From contig NZ_QWVS01000018.1 in the NCBI RefSeq assembly GCF_003570725.1, forward strand, positions 62,001 to 126,000: a stretch of 64,000 nucleotides of DNA, read 5' to 3'. Positions 29,693 through 37,679 of the stretch are shown here, piece after piece. How positions within the stretch are numbered: position 1 is the stretch's first letter; the number at the start of each line of letters is the position of its first letter. A program made the position numbers and the translations under genes. The DNA comes from Peribacillus asahii. Its GTDB lineage: Bacteria; Bacillota; Bacilli; Bacillales; DSM-1321. Below the pieces are notes generated by a model. The model did no database searches. It was not told where the DNA came from and saw nothing but the letters and a program-made list of their open reading frames with translations.

Positions 29693-29724
29693 CGAATGGT
29701 GATAAAACTATTTAACTCATATAA

Positions 29725-29760
29725 AAAACCTCCACAAGTATGAACTTGTGAAGGTTTCTA
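29725..29760. terminator. terminator between recombinase and Usp-like genes
   Basis: AAACCTCCACAAGT pairs with ACTTGTGAAGGTTT with one mismatch; A- and T-runs flank it. It lies between convergent genes. Confidence 0.78.
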
Positions 29761-29782
29761 GAGGATTGCTCATATAAGTTAG

Positions 29783-30475
29783 TTATTGTTGATCGTTATA
29801 GGTTTCGAGCGTAGCAGTCACGTTAACATTTGTTAAATCTTTAACGTAGTCTTCTATAACATGAACTTGCAGTGTTTCTTTATTTTTCATGAACTTGAAT
29901 ATTCCGTTATTAAAATCTGTGCCGAGTTCCTTGAAGAAAATTCCTTCAAACTCAACATTCTTTGTATGGTTGAAAGTAAGTCGGTATTGATCATTTTCTT
30001 TAATAAGATACGCACGTACCCCTTTTTCAAAATGTCCTTCTTGGTCTTTAAGTGAACGAGACACAGAGATGATATGAAGGTCAATGAATGGAATCTCACG
30101 TAATAAGGAGTTAATCACTGATTCTTTTGTGATTTGTTCCCAGCGGCTTTGCGCTGTTTGCCCCAGAACGATTTGTGTAATATGTTTCTCTCTTGCCACT
30201 TCAGCGATTACTTTGGTGACGGATCGTTTTTCATTATCTTTAATAATGAATTCTTCAGCGTTATGCTGTTCAGCTAATTGTTGCCATCTCGTAATATAAA
30301 ATGATTTTTCTGCATCCAATTCATCGAAAGGCTTAGGATCAATCGTTAGGATATAGAGCGGGCAGTCGAGCATACTCGCAATCTTACAGCCACGTTGAAT
30401 GAGGCGTTCGCCATTTGGTCCATAATAAACGCAGACGAGGATGCTCTCATCCATGCGTCCTTTGATCTTCTTCAT
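29783..30475 (-). CDS. KdpD-type universal stress domain protein
   Basis: A 230-aa soluble protein. Residues about 9-145 match the Usp-like domain found inside KdpD sensor kinases: ILVCVYYGPNGERLIQRG, then VIAEVAREKHITQIVLGQ, then SRWEQI and FIDLHIISVS. The last 80 residues form an unrecognised domain. No histidine kinase parts are present. GAGGTG precedes the ATG. It diverges from the mrp operon, which suggests a link with monovalent cation homeostasis. KdpD Usp domains in some Firmicutes bind cyclic di-AMP; whether this one does is unknown. Confidence 0.75.
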   Translation of the reverse strand: MKKIKGRMDESILVCVYYGPNGERLIQRGCKIASMLDCPLYILTIDPKPFDELDAEKSFYITRWQQLAEQHNAEEFIIKDNEKRSVTKVIAEVAREKHITQIVLGQTAQSRWEQITKESVINSLLREIPFIDLHIISVSRSLKDQEGHFEKGVRAYLIKENDQYRLTFNHTKNVEFEGIFFKELGTDFNNGIFKFMKNKETLQVHVIEDYVKDLTNVNVTATLETYNDQQ

Positions 30476-30603
30476 GATTTAGTTCACCTCAATAAATAGA
30501 TGGGAATGAAACAAGTTAGTAAGTATCGTTAGACTATGTATGACTATAGCTTATGGTTCGGCTGCAGTCAATTAAATTTATAAAGAATAAGGAGGGAGCC
30601 GAA

Positions 30604-33003
30604 TTGTCTTGGTTACACACCATGATTGTAATTCCATTTATCTTTGCGCTATTTGTACCATTTCTATATAAATTCTTTACACCTCGAATTCATACAGGGT
30701 GGTTTGTATTCATTGTGCCGCTTTTATTATTCTTATCTCTTCTAAAATATATCCCTACCATTGCTGAAGGAAAGACTGTCTATCACTCCGTACCGTGGAT
30801 GCCATCTTTAGGAATTAATTATACAACTTATATGGATGGGTTGGGGCTTATTTTTGGACTTTTAATTACTGGAATCGGTACATTAGTTGTTCTTTACTCC
30901 ATTTACTATATGTCCAAACACCGTGAATCCCTTCATAACTTCTATGTGTATTTGCTGTTATTCATGGGAGCGATGCTTGGAGTTGTTTTTACTGATAATG
31001 TTTTAGTTTTATATGTATTTTGGGAAATGACTAGTATCTCCTCGTTCTTATTAATTGCGTATTGGTACCAGCGGAAAAAATCTCGCTATGGTGCTCAAAA
31101 ATCTATGCTTATTACAATATTCGGTGGTTTGGCGATGCTTGCTGGTTTTATCATGCTATCCATGATAACAGAAACGTATAACCTGCGAGAGATGTTCAAT
31201 CAAGTAGACGTCATTACTGCACACTCTTTATTCCTTCCTGCAATGCTTTTAATTCTATTAGGCGCTTTTACCAAATCTGCTCAGTTTCCATTTAGCATTT
31301 GGCTGCCAGATGCCATGGAAGCACCCACACCAATTAGTGCTTATCTGCACTCTGCGACAATGGTGAAGGCTGGTATTTATCTAGTAGCCCGGTTTACACC
31401 TATCTTTGGCGGAAATGCGGAATGGTTTTGGGTAATCTCAAGTATCGGGCTTATCACTTTGTTGTACGGTTCTATCAATGCGGTTAAACAAACGGATTTA
31501 AAAGCGTTATTAGCTTATTCGACCATTAGTCAATTAGGACTAATTATGTGTCTGCTCGGATTGGGATCTGCGGCTCTTTATTTCGGATATGGGGATGAGG
31601 CAACGGTCTATGCAGCGGCCATTTTAGCAGCCATCTTCCACTTAATTAATCACTCTACATTTAAAGGTAGTCTGTTTATGGTCGTTGGGATTATTGACCA
31701 TGAAACAGGGACCCGTGATATTCGAAAGCTTGGCGGTTTAATGGGGCTTATGCCGATTTCCTTTACACTAACCATTATTGGAAGCTTTGCTATGGCAGGG
31801 TTACCCCCGTTTAATGGCTTTTTGAGTAAGGAGATGTTTTTTACAGGTGTCTTGAATGCCTCTCAAATGAACATATTTAGCATGGATACATTCGGATTAC
31901 TCTTCCCAACGATTGCGTGGATTTCTAGTGTATTCACGTTCATTTACTGCATGATTTTACTGTTTAAAACATTTGCGGGAAGGTATCAACCGAGCAAATT
32001 AGAGAAGGCAGCGCATGAAGCTCCGTTAGGTATGTTGATTTCGCCTATTCTACTAGCCTCGCTCGTCATTCTTATTTTCTTTTTCCCAAATGTGCTTTCT
32101 CATTATTTATTACAACCTGCGTTGATTGCCATTTTACCAATCTTTGCCGAAAGCGGTGGCATTGATGTGAAAATTAGTGCTTGGCACGGTTGGAATACAG
32201 AGCTATTTATGACGTTGGGGATTGTAGGACTGGGAACCTTCATGTACATCTATTTGAAAAAGTGGTCCGGGGTATACGGTCTGTTTTCTCAAAGGTGGAC
32301 GCTCAATGCTGGATATGATTTTGCGATTGAAAGGATGGAGAGGTTTTCCGAAGGATTCACGAATCAATATATGACTGGTTTTATTAGAGATTATGTTGTG
32401 TACATTTTTGCAGTGCTAATTGTTATGCTTGGTGGTTCTCTTTGGTTATTTGATGGAATCGCGATGGATGTTTCGAATGATGCTCCTATTAGTCTATATG
32501 AAGGAGGAGTAGTTGTCGGGATGATTATTGCGGCAATTACCGTTCCGTTAGCTAAATCCAGGCTGACGGCCATCATTGCTGTTGGAGTGCTTGGCTATCT
32601 CGTATCTATGCTGTTTGTCATCTTCCGTGCACCTGATTTAGCTCTTACTCAATTGGTTGTTGAAACGGTGACAGTTGCTCTATTTTTATTGTGTTTCTAC
32701 CACCTGCCAGAATTTCGAAAAGCAACGGTTCCGATGCGATTTAAATTAACTAATTTAATCATTTCTATTGGAGTGGGAGTAATTGTTACCATCATCGCAT
32801 TGTCTGCCAATAGCACAAGGCTTTTTGAACCAATCTCAAGCTATTTTGAGAATTCTTACGATCTTGCAGGTGCTAAAAACATAGTAAATGCTATCCTTGT
32901 TGATTTCAGGGGTATTGATACGATGCTGGAAATATTTGTTTTAACTATTGCGAGCCTTGGAGTGTACACATTAATTAAACTTCGATTAGCGGGGAGGGAT
33001 TAA
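30604..33003 (+). CDS. mrpA: Na+/H+ antiporter subunit MrpA
   Basis: A 799-aa multi-span membrane protein, the largest subunit of the seven-part Mrp antiporter that expels Na+ for H+ and supports alkaline pH and salt tolerance. NADH-dehydrogenase-like helices contain the key Glu (VFWEMTSISSFLL) and Lys (LLGAFTKSAQFPF). An extra C-terminal domain related to MbhD/MbhE ends the protein. The reading frame extends to 30553, but AAGGAGGGAG before TTG at 30604 and the 801-aa B. subtilis protein support this start. First gene of mrpABCDEFG. Confidence 0.95.
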   Translation: MSWLHTMIVIPFIFALFVPFLYKFFTPRIHTGWFVFIVPLLLFLSLLKYIPTIAEGKTVYHSVPWMPSLGINYTTYMDGLGLIFGLLITGIGTLVVLYSIYYMSKHRESLHNFYVYLLLFMGAMLGVVFTDNVLVLYVFWEMTSISSFLLIAYWYQRKKSRYGAQKSMLITIFGGLAMLAGFIMLSMITETYNLREMFNQVDVITAHSLFLPAMLLILLGAFTKSAQFPFSIWLPDAMEAPTPISAYLHSATMVKAGIYLVARFTPIFGGNAEWFWVISSIGLITLLYGSINAVKQTDLKALLAYSTISQLGLIMCLLGLGSAALYFGYGDEATVYAAAILAAIFHLINHSTFKGSLFMVVGIIDHETGTRDIRKLGGLMGLMPISFTLTIIGSFAMAGLPPFNGFLSKEMFFTGVLNASQMNIFSMDTFGLLFPTIAWISSVFTFIYCMILLFKTFAGRYQPSKLEKAAHEAPLGMLISPILLASLVILIFFFPNVLSHYLLQPALIAILPIFAESGGIDVKISAWHGWNTELFMTLGIVGLGTFMYIYLKKWSGVYGLFSQRWTLNAGYDFAIERMERFSEGFTNQYMTGFIRDYVVYIFAVLIVMLGGSLWLFDGIAMDVSNDAPISLYEGGVVVGMIIAAITVPLAKSRLTAIIAVGVLGYLVSMLFVIFRAPDLALTQLVVETVTVALFLLCFYHLPEFRKATVPMRFKLTNLIISIGVGVIVTIIALSANSTRLFEPISSYFENSYDLAGAKNIVNAILVDFRGIDTMLEIFVLTIASLGVYTLIKLRLAGRD

Positions 33004-33005
33004 GC

Positions 33006-33431
33006 ATGAAGAAGCCTAATGACATTATTTTGCATGCTGTCACAAAAGTGGCTGTACCGATTATCCTTGCCTTCTCGTTTCATCTTTTTTTCTCGGGACA
33101 TCATAATCCGGGTGGAGGATTTATCGGCGGGCTAGCGATTGCCTCCGCATTGACGCTTTTATTTCTTGCTTTTGATATTGAAACGGTGCGTGCCAATATT
33201 GGTGTAGATTTTAAAGTAGTTGCAGCAATTGGCGTTTTGCTTGCGGTACTAACGGGAGTAGGGTCATTTTTTTTCGATGCTTCATTTTTAAGTCATACAT
33301 TTGATTATTTCAATCTTCCTATCTTTGGGAAGACAGAGCTTGCAACGGCTGTTCTTTTTGATGTAGGGGTTGCGTTAGCGGTTATTGGAACGTCTGTTAC
33401 GACTATTTTAAGCATAAGTGAGGATCGATAA
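33006..33431 (+). CDS. mrpB: Na+/H+ antiporter subunit MrpB
   Basis: A 141-aa membrane protein with four helices, of the MnhB family. FHLFFSGHHNPGGGFIGG is the family signature. It starts two bases after the mrpA stop, so translation is coupled. Part of the Mrp complex in the plasma membrane. Confidence 0.94.
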   Translation: MKKPNDIILHAVTKVAVPIILAFSFHLFFSGHHNPGGGFIGGLAIASALTLLFLAFDIETVRANIGVDFKVVAAIGVLLAVLTGVGSFFFDASFLSHTFDYFNLPIFGKTELATAVLFDVGVALAVIGTSVTTILSISEDR

Positions 33432-33433
33432 AG

Positions 33434-33772
33434 ATGGAAACGTTAATGTCTTTCCTTGTTGGGATATTGTTTATGATTGGCACATATTTAATTTTGGCTA
33501 AAGGCTTATTAAGAATCATATTAGGAACTTCTATTATCAGTCATGCAGTCCATCTGCTCATTTTGACAATGGGAGGACTCAAGACAGGGGGACCTCCGTT
33601 ATTGGGGTTGAAAAATACATCCTATACGGATGCCCTGCCACAGGCCCTTATTTTAACAGCGATTGTGATTAACTTTGCTGTAACAGCTTTGTTTTTAGTG
33701 CTAAGCTATCGCGCTTATAAACTTGTGGGTACTGATGATATGGGTCAAATGAGGGGTAATGCAGATGAATAA
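33434..33772 (+). CDS. mrpC: Na+/H+ antiporter subunit MrpC
   Basis: A 112-aa NuoK-like membrane subunit with three helices. The LGTSIISHAVHLLIL segment and DALPQALILTAIVI with its conserved Gln and Ala are typical of MnhC/MrpC. It begins two bases after mrpB and overlaps the mrpD start. Confidence 0.94.
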   Translation: METLMSFLVGILFMIGTYLILAKGLLRIILGTSIISHAVHLLILTMGGLKTGGPPLLGLKNTSYTDALPQALILTAIVINFAVTALFLVLSYRAYKLVGTDDMGQMRGNADE

Positions 33773-35255
33773 TATTGTGATTTTGCCAATTATTATCCCA
33801 TTAATAATGGGGATGATATTGGTAATATTCAGGAAAAGCATTCAATTTCAACGGTGGATGAGCCTTATTGCCATTGCAGCTGTTGGGAGTACATCAATTT
33901 ATTTGATGACTCAAATTAAAGGGCATGGTATGCAAACGCTGCAATTGGGCGGCTGGCAGGCTCCTTTTGGAGTGAGCATGGTAGCGGACATGTTTGCTGT
34001 ATTACTGCTTGCTACAACGAGTTTTGTTGCTCTTTGTTGTTTAATATATGCGTTCGGTTCGATTGGAAGGGAGAGGGAATCCTACTATTTTTACCCGATG
34101 TTCTTGTTCCTTCTTACAGGTATTAATGGGTCATTTTTGACAGGGGATATATTTAATTTATTCGTCTGTTTTGAGGTGATGTTAATTTCTTCTTATGTCC
34201 TTTTATCTTTAGGAGGAACGAAGATACAGCTCCGAGAGTCTATTAAATATGTTCTTGTGAATATCATCTCTTCTTTTCTCTTTTTACTTGCCGTTGCTTA
34301 TTTATATGCGATGACAGGCACGTTGAATTTAGCTCATTTATCTGTACGTATAGCAGAGGTTGGGCAAGATGGCTTGATGACTACCGTTGCTATTTTATTT
34401 TTAATCGTATTCAGCCTGAAGGCAGCGCTATTCTTATTCTTTTGGCTGCCGGGTTCTTACAGTGCTCCCCCAACAGCGGTTGCAGCGGTTTTTGCGGCAT
34501 TGCTCACAAAGGTCGGGATGTATGCAATCTTTCGAATGTTTACGCTCGTATTTTATCATGAACCTCAAGTTACTCATTTAATCATTGGGATACTAGGGGG
34601 ATTGACGATGGTGCTTGGTGCATTTGGAGCAATCGCTTATTGGGATATTAAAAAAATATTAGCGTATAACGTAATTGTCGGAGTTGGCCTGATTATGTCT
34701 GGCTTGGCTGCTTTTACATCAACGGCGATTACTGGCTCCATATACTATCTTATCCATGACATCATTATTAAAGCCCTCATCTTCCTTCTAGGGGGGACGA
34801 TGATTCATTTAACAGGTACAAGTAATTTGAAAGACATGAGCGGATTAATTCGTACACATCCCTATGTAGGATGGATGTTCTTTATCGCCGCTCTATCACT
34901 AGCAGGTATACCGCCGTTGAGTGGTTTTATCGGTAAAGTACTGATTACAAAAGGAACGTTTGAGGCGAGCTATTTTTGGTTAGGTGGCATAGGTCTGTTA
35001 ACAAGCTTGCTAGTTTTGTATTCAGTTATGAAGATTTTTATGAACGGTTTTTGGGGGGAAACGCTTTTAAGTGAGGATATGGAGAAGGGAACTACAAAAG
35101 GATTAATGTTCCCTATGGGATGTCTCCTTGCTGCTACTGTTGCATTAGGCTTTGGTGCAGAGGGAATTCATGAATATGTGAGTATGGCAGCAGAAGGCTT
35201 ATTACGTCCTGAACTATATATTGAAGCTGTATTAGGAAGAAATCCGATGCCTTAG
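33765..35255 (+). CDS. mrpD: Na+/H+ antiporter subunit MrpD
   Basis: A 496-aa NADH-dehydrogenase-like membrane subunit with about 14 helices. The conserved Glu in VCFEVMLISSYVLL and Lys in FSLKAALFLFFWLPG form part of the ion path. Two in-frame ATGs exist; the one at 33765 has proper spacing to GAGGGG and gives the MNN start of the family. Overlaps the end of mrpC. Confidence 0.94.
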   Translation: MNNIVILPIIIPLIMGMILVIFRKSIQFQRWMSLIAIAAVGSTSIYLMTQIKGHGMQTLQLGGWQAPFGVSMVADMFAVLLLATTSFVALCCLIYAFGSIGRERESYYFYPMFLFLLTGINGSFLTGDIFNLFVCFEVMLISSYVLLSLGGTKIQLRESIKYVLVNIISSFLFLLAVAYLYAMTGTLNLAHLSVRIAEVGQDGLMTTVAILFLIVFSLKAALFLFFWLPGSYSAPPTAVAAVFAALLTKVGMYAIFRMFTLVFYHEPQVTHLIIGILGGLTMVLGAFGAIAYWDIKKILAYNVIVGVGLIMSGLAAFTSTAITGSIYYLIHDIIIKALIFLLGGTMIHLTGTSNLKDMSGLIRTHPYVGWMFFIAALSLAGIPPLSGFIGKVLITKGTFEASYFWLGGIGLLTSLLVLYSVMKIFMNGFWGETLLSEDMEKGTTKGLMFPMGCLLAATVALGFGAEGIHEYVSMAAEGLLRPELYIEAVLGRNPMP

Positions 35256-35298
35256 AGTTTTACTTTAGTATGATATATGAGTGAAAGGGGGGAGTTCA

Positions 35299-35787
35299 TT
35301 GTCCATCCAAGTATTAATTAATTTATTTCTTGCTGCCTTGTGGATGTTTCTTCAGGATGAATTAAGCGTATTGACTTTCTTCAGCGGCTATTTAATCGGG
35401 GCAATTGTTCTATGGATTTTACGTCACTTTTTTGCCAAACCTTTTTATCTTAGTAGCTTTGTAGCTGTATTCAAATTGTTCCTTGTCTTTATTTACGAAT
35501 TGATTACATCAAGCCTCCTTGTTATGCGGCAAGTGATACGGCCAAAGATCAATATTACACCCGGAATTATTACGCTAAAAACAGATTTAGAAGGAGAGTT
35601 GGAAATAACTTTACTTGCTCTGCTCTTAACATTGACTCCTGGTTCTGTCGTTTTGGAAGTATCTCAAGATGGGAAGGTCTTTTATATTCATGCGATGGAC
35701 ATTCCCGAATCAAGTGGTGCAGTTTATCGATCACAACATAAATTTGAAAAGGCCATTAAGGGGGTAACACGCAAATGGTGGAATTAG
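35299..35787 (+). CDS. mrpE: Na+/H+ antiporter subunit MrpE
   Basis: A 162-aa MnhE-family membrane protein with two or three N-terminal helices and a small soluble C-terminal domain. TLTPGSVVLEVS is the conserved segment. TTG at 35299 follows AAAGGGGGGAG at normal spacing; a GTG at 35281 is in frame but has no ribosome-binding site. The end overlaps the start of mrpF by 13 bases. Confidence 0.92.
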   Translation: MSIQVLINLFLAALWMFLQDELSVLTFFSGYLIGAIVLWILRHFFAKPFYLSSFVAVFKLFLVFIYELITSSLLVMRQVIRPKINITPGIITLKTDLEGELEITLLALLLTLTPGSVVLEVSQDGKVFYIHAMDIPESSGAVYRSQHKFEKAIKGVTRKWWN

Positions 35788-36059
35788 TTTTGATGAGTTC
35801 GTTGTTTTTGTTAATCCTCTCTATTTTACTTACTCTTTATCGGGTTATTAAGGGACCTTCGATGCCTGATAGAGTGCAGGCATTGGACGCAATTGGTATT
35901 AATTTACTTGCTGGAGTAGCAATCTTTGCTGTCCTGCTTAGAACATCAGCTTTTTTAGAAATCATTCTGTTAATCGGCATTCTTTCGTTTATTGGAACAG
36001 TGGCCTTTGCTAGGTTTATTGAAAGAGGTGTAGTCATTGAACGTAAGCCTGTCGATTGA
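35775..36059 (+). CDS. mrpF: Na+/H+ antiporter subunit MrpF
   Basis: A 94-aa MnhF-family membrane protein with three helices; RVIKGPSMPDRVQALD is the family landmark with the conserved Asp. It begins inside the end of mrpE, so coupled translation is likely. GTG at 35778 is an alternative start. Confidence 0.92.
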   Translation: MVELVLMSSLFLLILSILLTLYRVIKGPSMPDRVQALDAIGINLLAGVAIFAVLLRTSAFLEIILLIGILSFIGTVAFARFIERGVVIERKPVD

Positions 36060-36390
36060 AGTGATAGCCGTTATTTTGATTTTTATCGGAACAGTGTTCG
36101 CTTTCCTAAGTGCAATTGGATTAATTCGACTGCCAGATGTGTACACGCGTTCCCATGCAGCATCAAAAAGTGCAACGCTTGGTGTACTTTGTGTCTTATT
36201 TGGGACGTTGCTTTATTTCTGGATTACACAGGGTGTCTTTAGTGTCCGTTTACTTCTTGGAATCTTCTTCGTATTTCTAACGGCTCCTGTTGCAGCTCAT
36301 GTGATTTGTCGCGCTGCTTATCGTTCTAATGTAGAATTGGCTGAAGAAAGTGTGCAAGATGATTTGAAAAAAGTGATGCAAGAAGAATAG
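36037..36390 (+). CDS. mrpG: Na+/H+ antiporter subunit MrpG
   Basis: A 117-aa MnhG-family membrane protein with three helices; GLIRLPDVYTRSHAASKSAT is the family signature. It starts with TTG after GAAAGAGGTG inside the end of mrpF. Last gene of the operon, followed directly by a terminator. Confidence 0.93.
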   Translation: MNVSLSIEVIAVILIFIGTVFAFLSAIGLIRLPDVYTRSHAASKSATLGVLCVLFGTLLYFWITQGVFSVRLLLGIFFVFLTAPVAAHVICRAAYRSNVELAEESVQDDLKKVMQEE

Positions 36391-36426
36391 AAAATGAAGG
36401 GAGAGGAGAATCCCTTCATTTTTTTA
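36391..36426 (+). terminator. terminator of the mrp operon
   Basis: AAAATGAAGGGA pairs with TCCCTTCATTTT across an 8-nt loop and ends in seven or more T. Confidence 0.9.
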
Positions 36427-36528
36427 TGAACTTATTTAAAAAAAGATCAATATAAGCGGAACATTTTGATGCTAGGGCTGCTCCTTGGATTTTTGTTGAT
36501 ACTTTTATTTTACGGAATTTTTAGATAG
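36426..36528 (+). pseudogene. possible split small membrane peptide
   Basis: ATG at 36426 opens MNLFKK and then stops in that frame. If one A of the seven-A run were absent, the frame would continue through DQYKRNILM and a 17-residue hydrophobic stretch to TAG at 36526-36528, giving about 33 aa. There is no ribosome-binding site. A 19-aa form from ATG 36469 is possible. Confidence 0.25.
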
Positions 36529-36649
36529 CCTCATGGTTATGTATAGTTCTCTATATTTTTACAGATTTATCAATGATGCGGAATAAGGTTTCCAGAAACC
36601 CAGTCAAATATAGTGAAATAAACATAAGGTATAAATGAGGTGATTTCAA

Positions 36650-37429
36650 ATGGTAAAAGTGTATCTTGATCCAGGTCATGGCGGTTCCGATCCAGGAGCA
36701 GTAGGAAATGGATTGCAAGAGAAAAACTTGACGTTAGATATTGCTAAAAGAGTTCGCGATGGGTTATTGAATAAATATGAAAATGTTTCCGTTAGAATGA
36801 GTAGAACGACAGACAAGGCAGTTTCTTTAGGAGCACGGGCTGATGACGCTAATCGTTGGGGAGCTGATCTATTCATCGCAATTCATATTAATTCCGGTGG
36901 TGGAACGGGATTTGAGGATTATATCCATCCGAATGCCAGCCAAAAAACAGTCCGTTATCGAGATGCTTTTCATAAGGAATTTATAAAGCATGTGAGTTTA
37001 CGAAATCGAGGCAGAAAAACGGCTAACTTTCAGGTGCTGCGAGACACACAGATGCCAGCTATTTTGACAGAGAATGGTTTTATTGACCGTACTAATGATG
37101 CGAACAAGTTAAAGAAGTCCAGCTTTCTAGATGACCTTGCTCTTGGTCATATTGAAGGAATTGCAAAAAGCTTGAATCTTAAACCGAAAAGCAATAAAAA
37201 CAGTGATGAAAAAGAAAACGAGAAAGATAATTCGACATTTCTCATCCGTGTCATCACACCGGATCTGTACTATTATAATAAGCCTGATTGGAATGCAAAG
37301 GTGGGCAAAGTACAGAAAGGAGAGGTTTTTACCGTTGTTGACATATTAACCGTTAATGGGTCTAAGATGTACAAGCTAAAGAGTGGAAATTATATAACAG
37401 CTTACCCAGGATATGTGGAAATCATCTAA
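36650..37429 (+). CDS. N-acetylmuramoyl-L-alanine amidase (CwlC-like, Amidase_3)
   Basis: A 259-aa zinc amidase that cuts the bond between muramic acid and the stem peptide. Zn ligands His10 (LDPGHGGSDPGA), Glu24 and His79 (IAIHINSGGG) and the catalytic Glu141 (ILTENGF) are all present. There is no signal peptide. The catalytic domain resembles B. subtilis CwlC, a SigK-dependent mother-cell lysis amidase. Unlike CwlC, the C-terminal 65 residues are not SPOR repeats but an SH3-like wall-binding domain (TFLIRVITPDLYYYNKPDW). GAGGTG precedes the ATG. A phage-type endolysin origin is possible, though no phage genes are near. Confidence 0.88.
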   Translation: MVKVYLDPGHGGSDPGAVGNGLQEKNLTLDIAKRVRDGLLNKYENVSVRMSRTTDKAVSLGARADDANRWGADLFIAIHINSGGGTGFEDYIHPNASQKTVRYRDAFHKEFIKHVSLRNRGRKTANFQVLRDTQMPAILTENGFIDRTNDANKLKKSSFLDDLALGHIEGIAKSLNLKPKSNKNSDEKENEKDNSTFLIRVITPDLYYYNKPDWNAKVGKVQKGEVFTVVDILTVNGSKMYKLKSGNYITAYPGYVEII

Positions 37430-37537
37430 TCGTATGATGTTTGATAACTAAATTCGTAGATAAATGTCTATAAGTAGTAGATTAACTTGATAGATGGTTG
37501 GTGCAAAGTGCAGATGACAGATTGGTTCATGATAAAA

Positions 37538-37571
37538 TAAAAAAACATCAGGCGTTCACTGATGTTTTTTT
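37538..37571 (+). terminator. intrinsic terminator between amidase and Pnkp-like genes
   Basis: AAAAACATCAG pairs with CTGATGTTTTT across a 7-nt loop and is followed by T. Confidence 0.88.
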
Positions 37572-37679
37572 ATGTTTAACTGGGCTGTAACAATAACAGC
37601 ACTAAAAATAGATACGATGATTCATTTTTCTTCACTATGTTATAATGACTTTTATTACCTTTTTAAAAGGAGTGTTCCG

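Noticed and set aside
36623..36631. CATAAGGTA as a SigK -10 element before the amidase gene
   Set aside because: It matches CATANNNTA, but no -35 AC at the right distance is seen and transcription would start almost at the ribosome-binding site.
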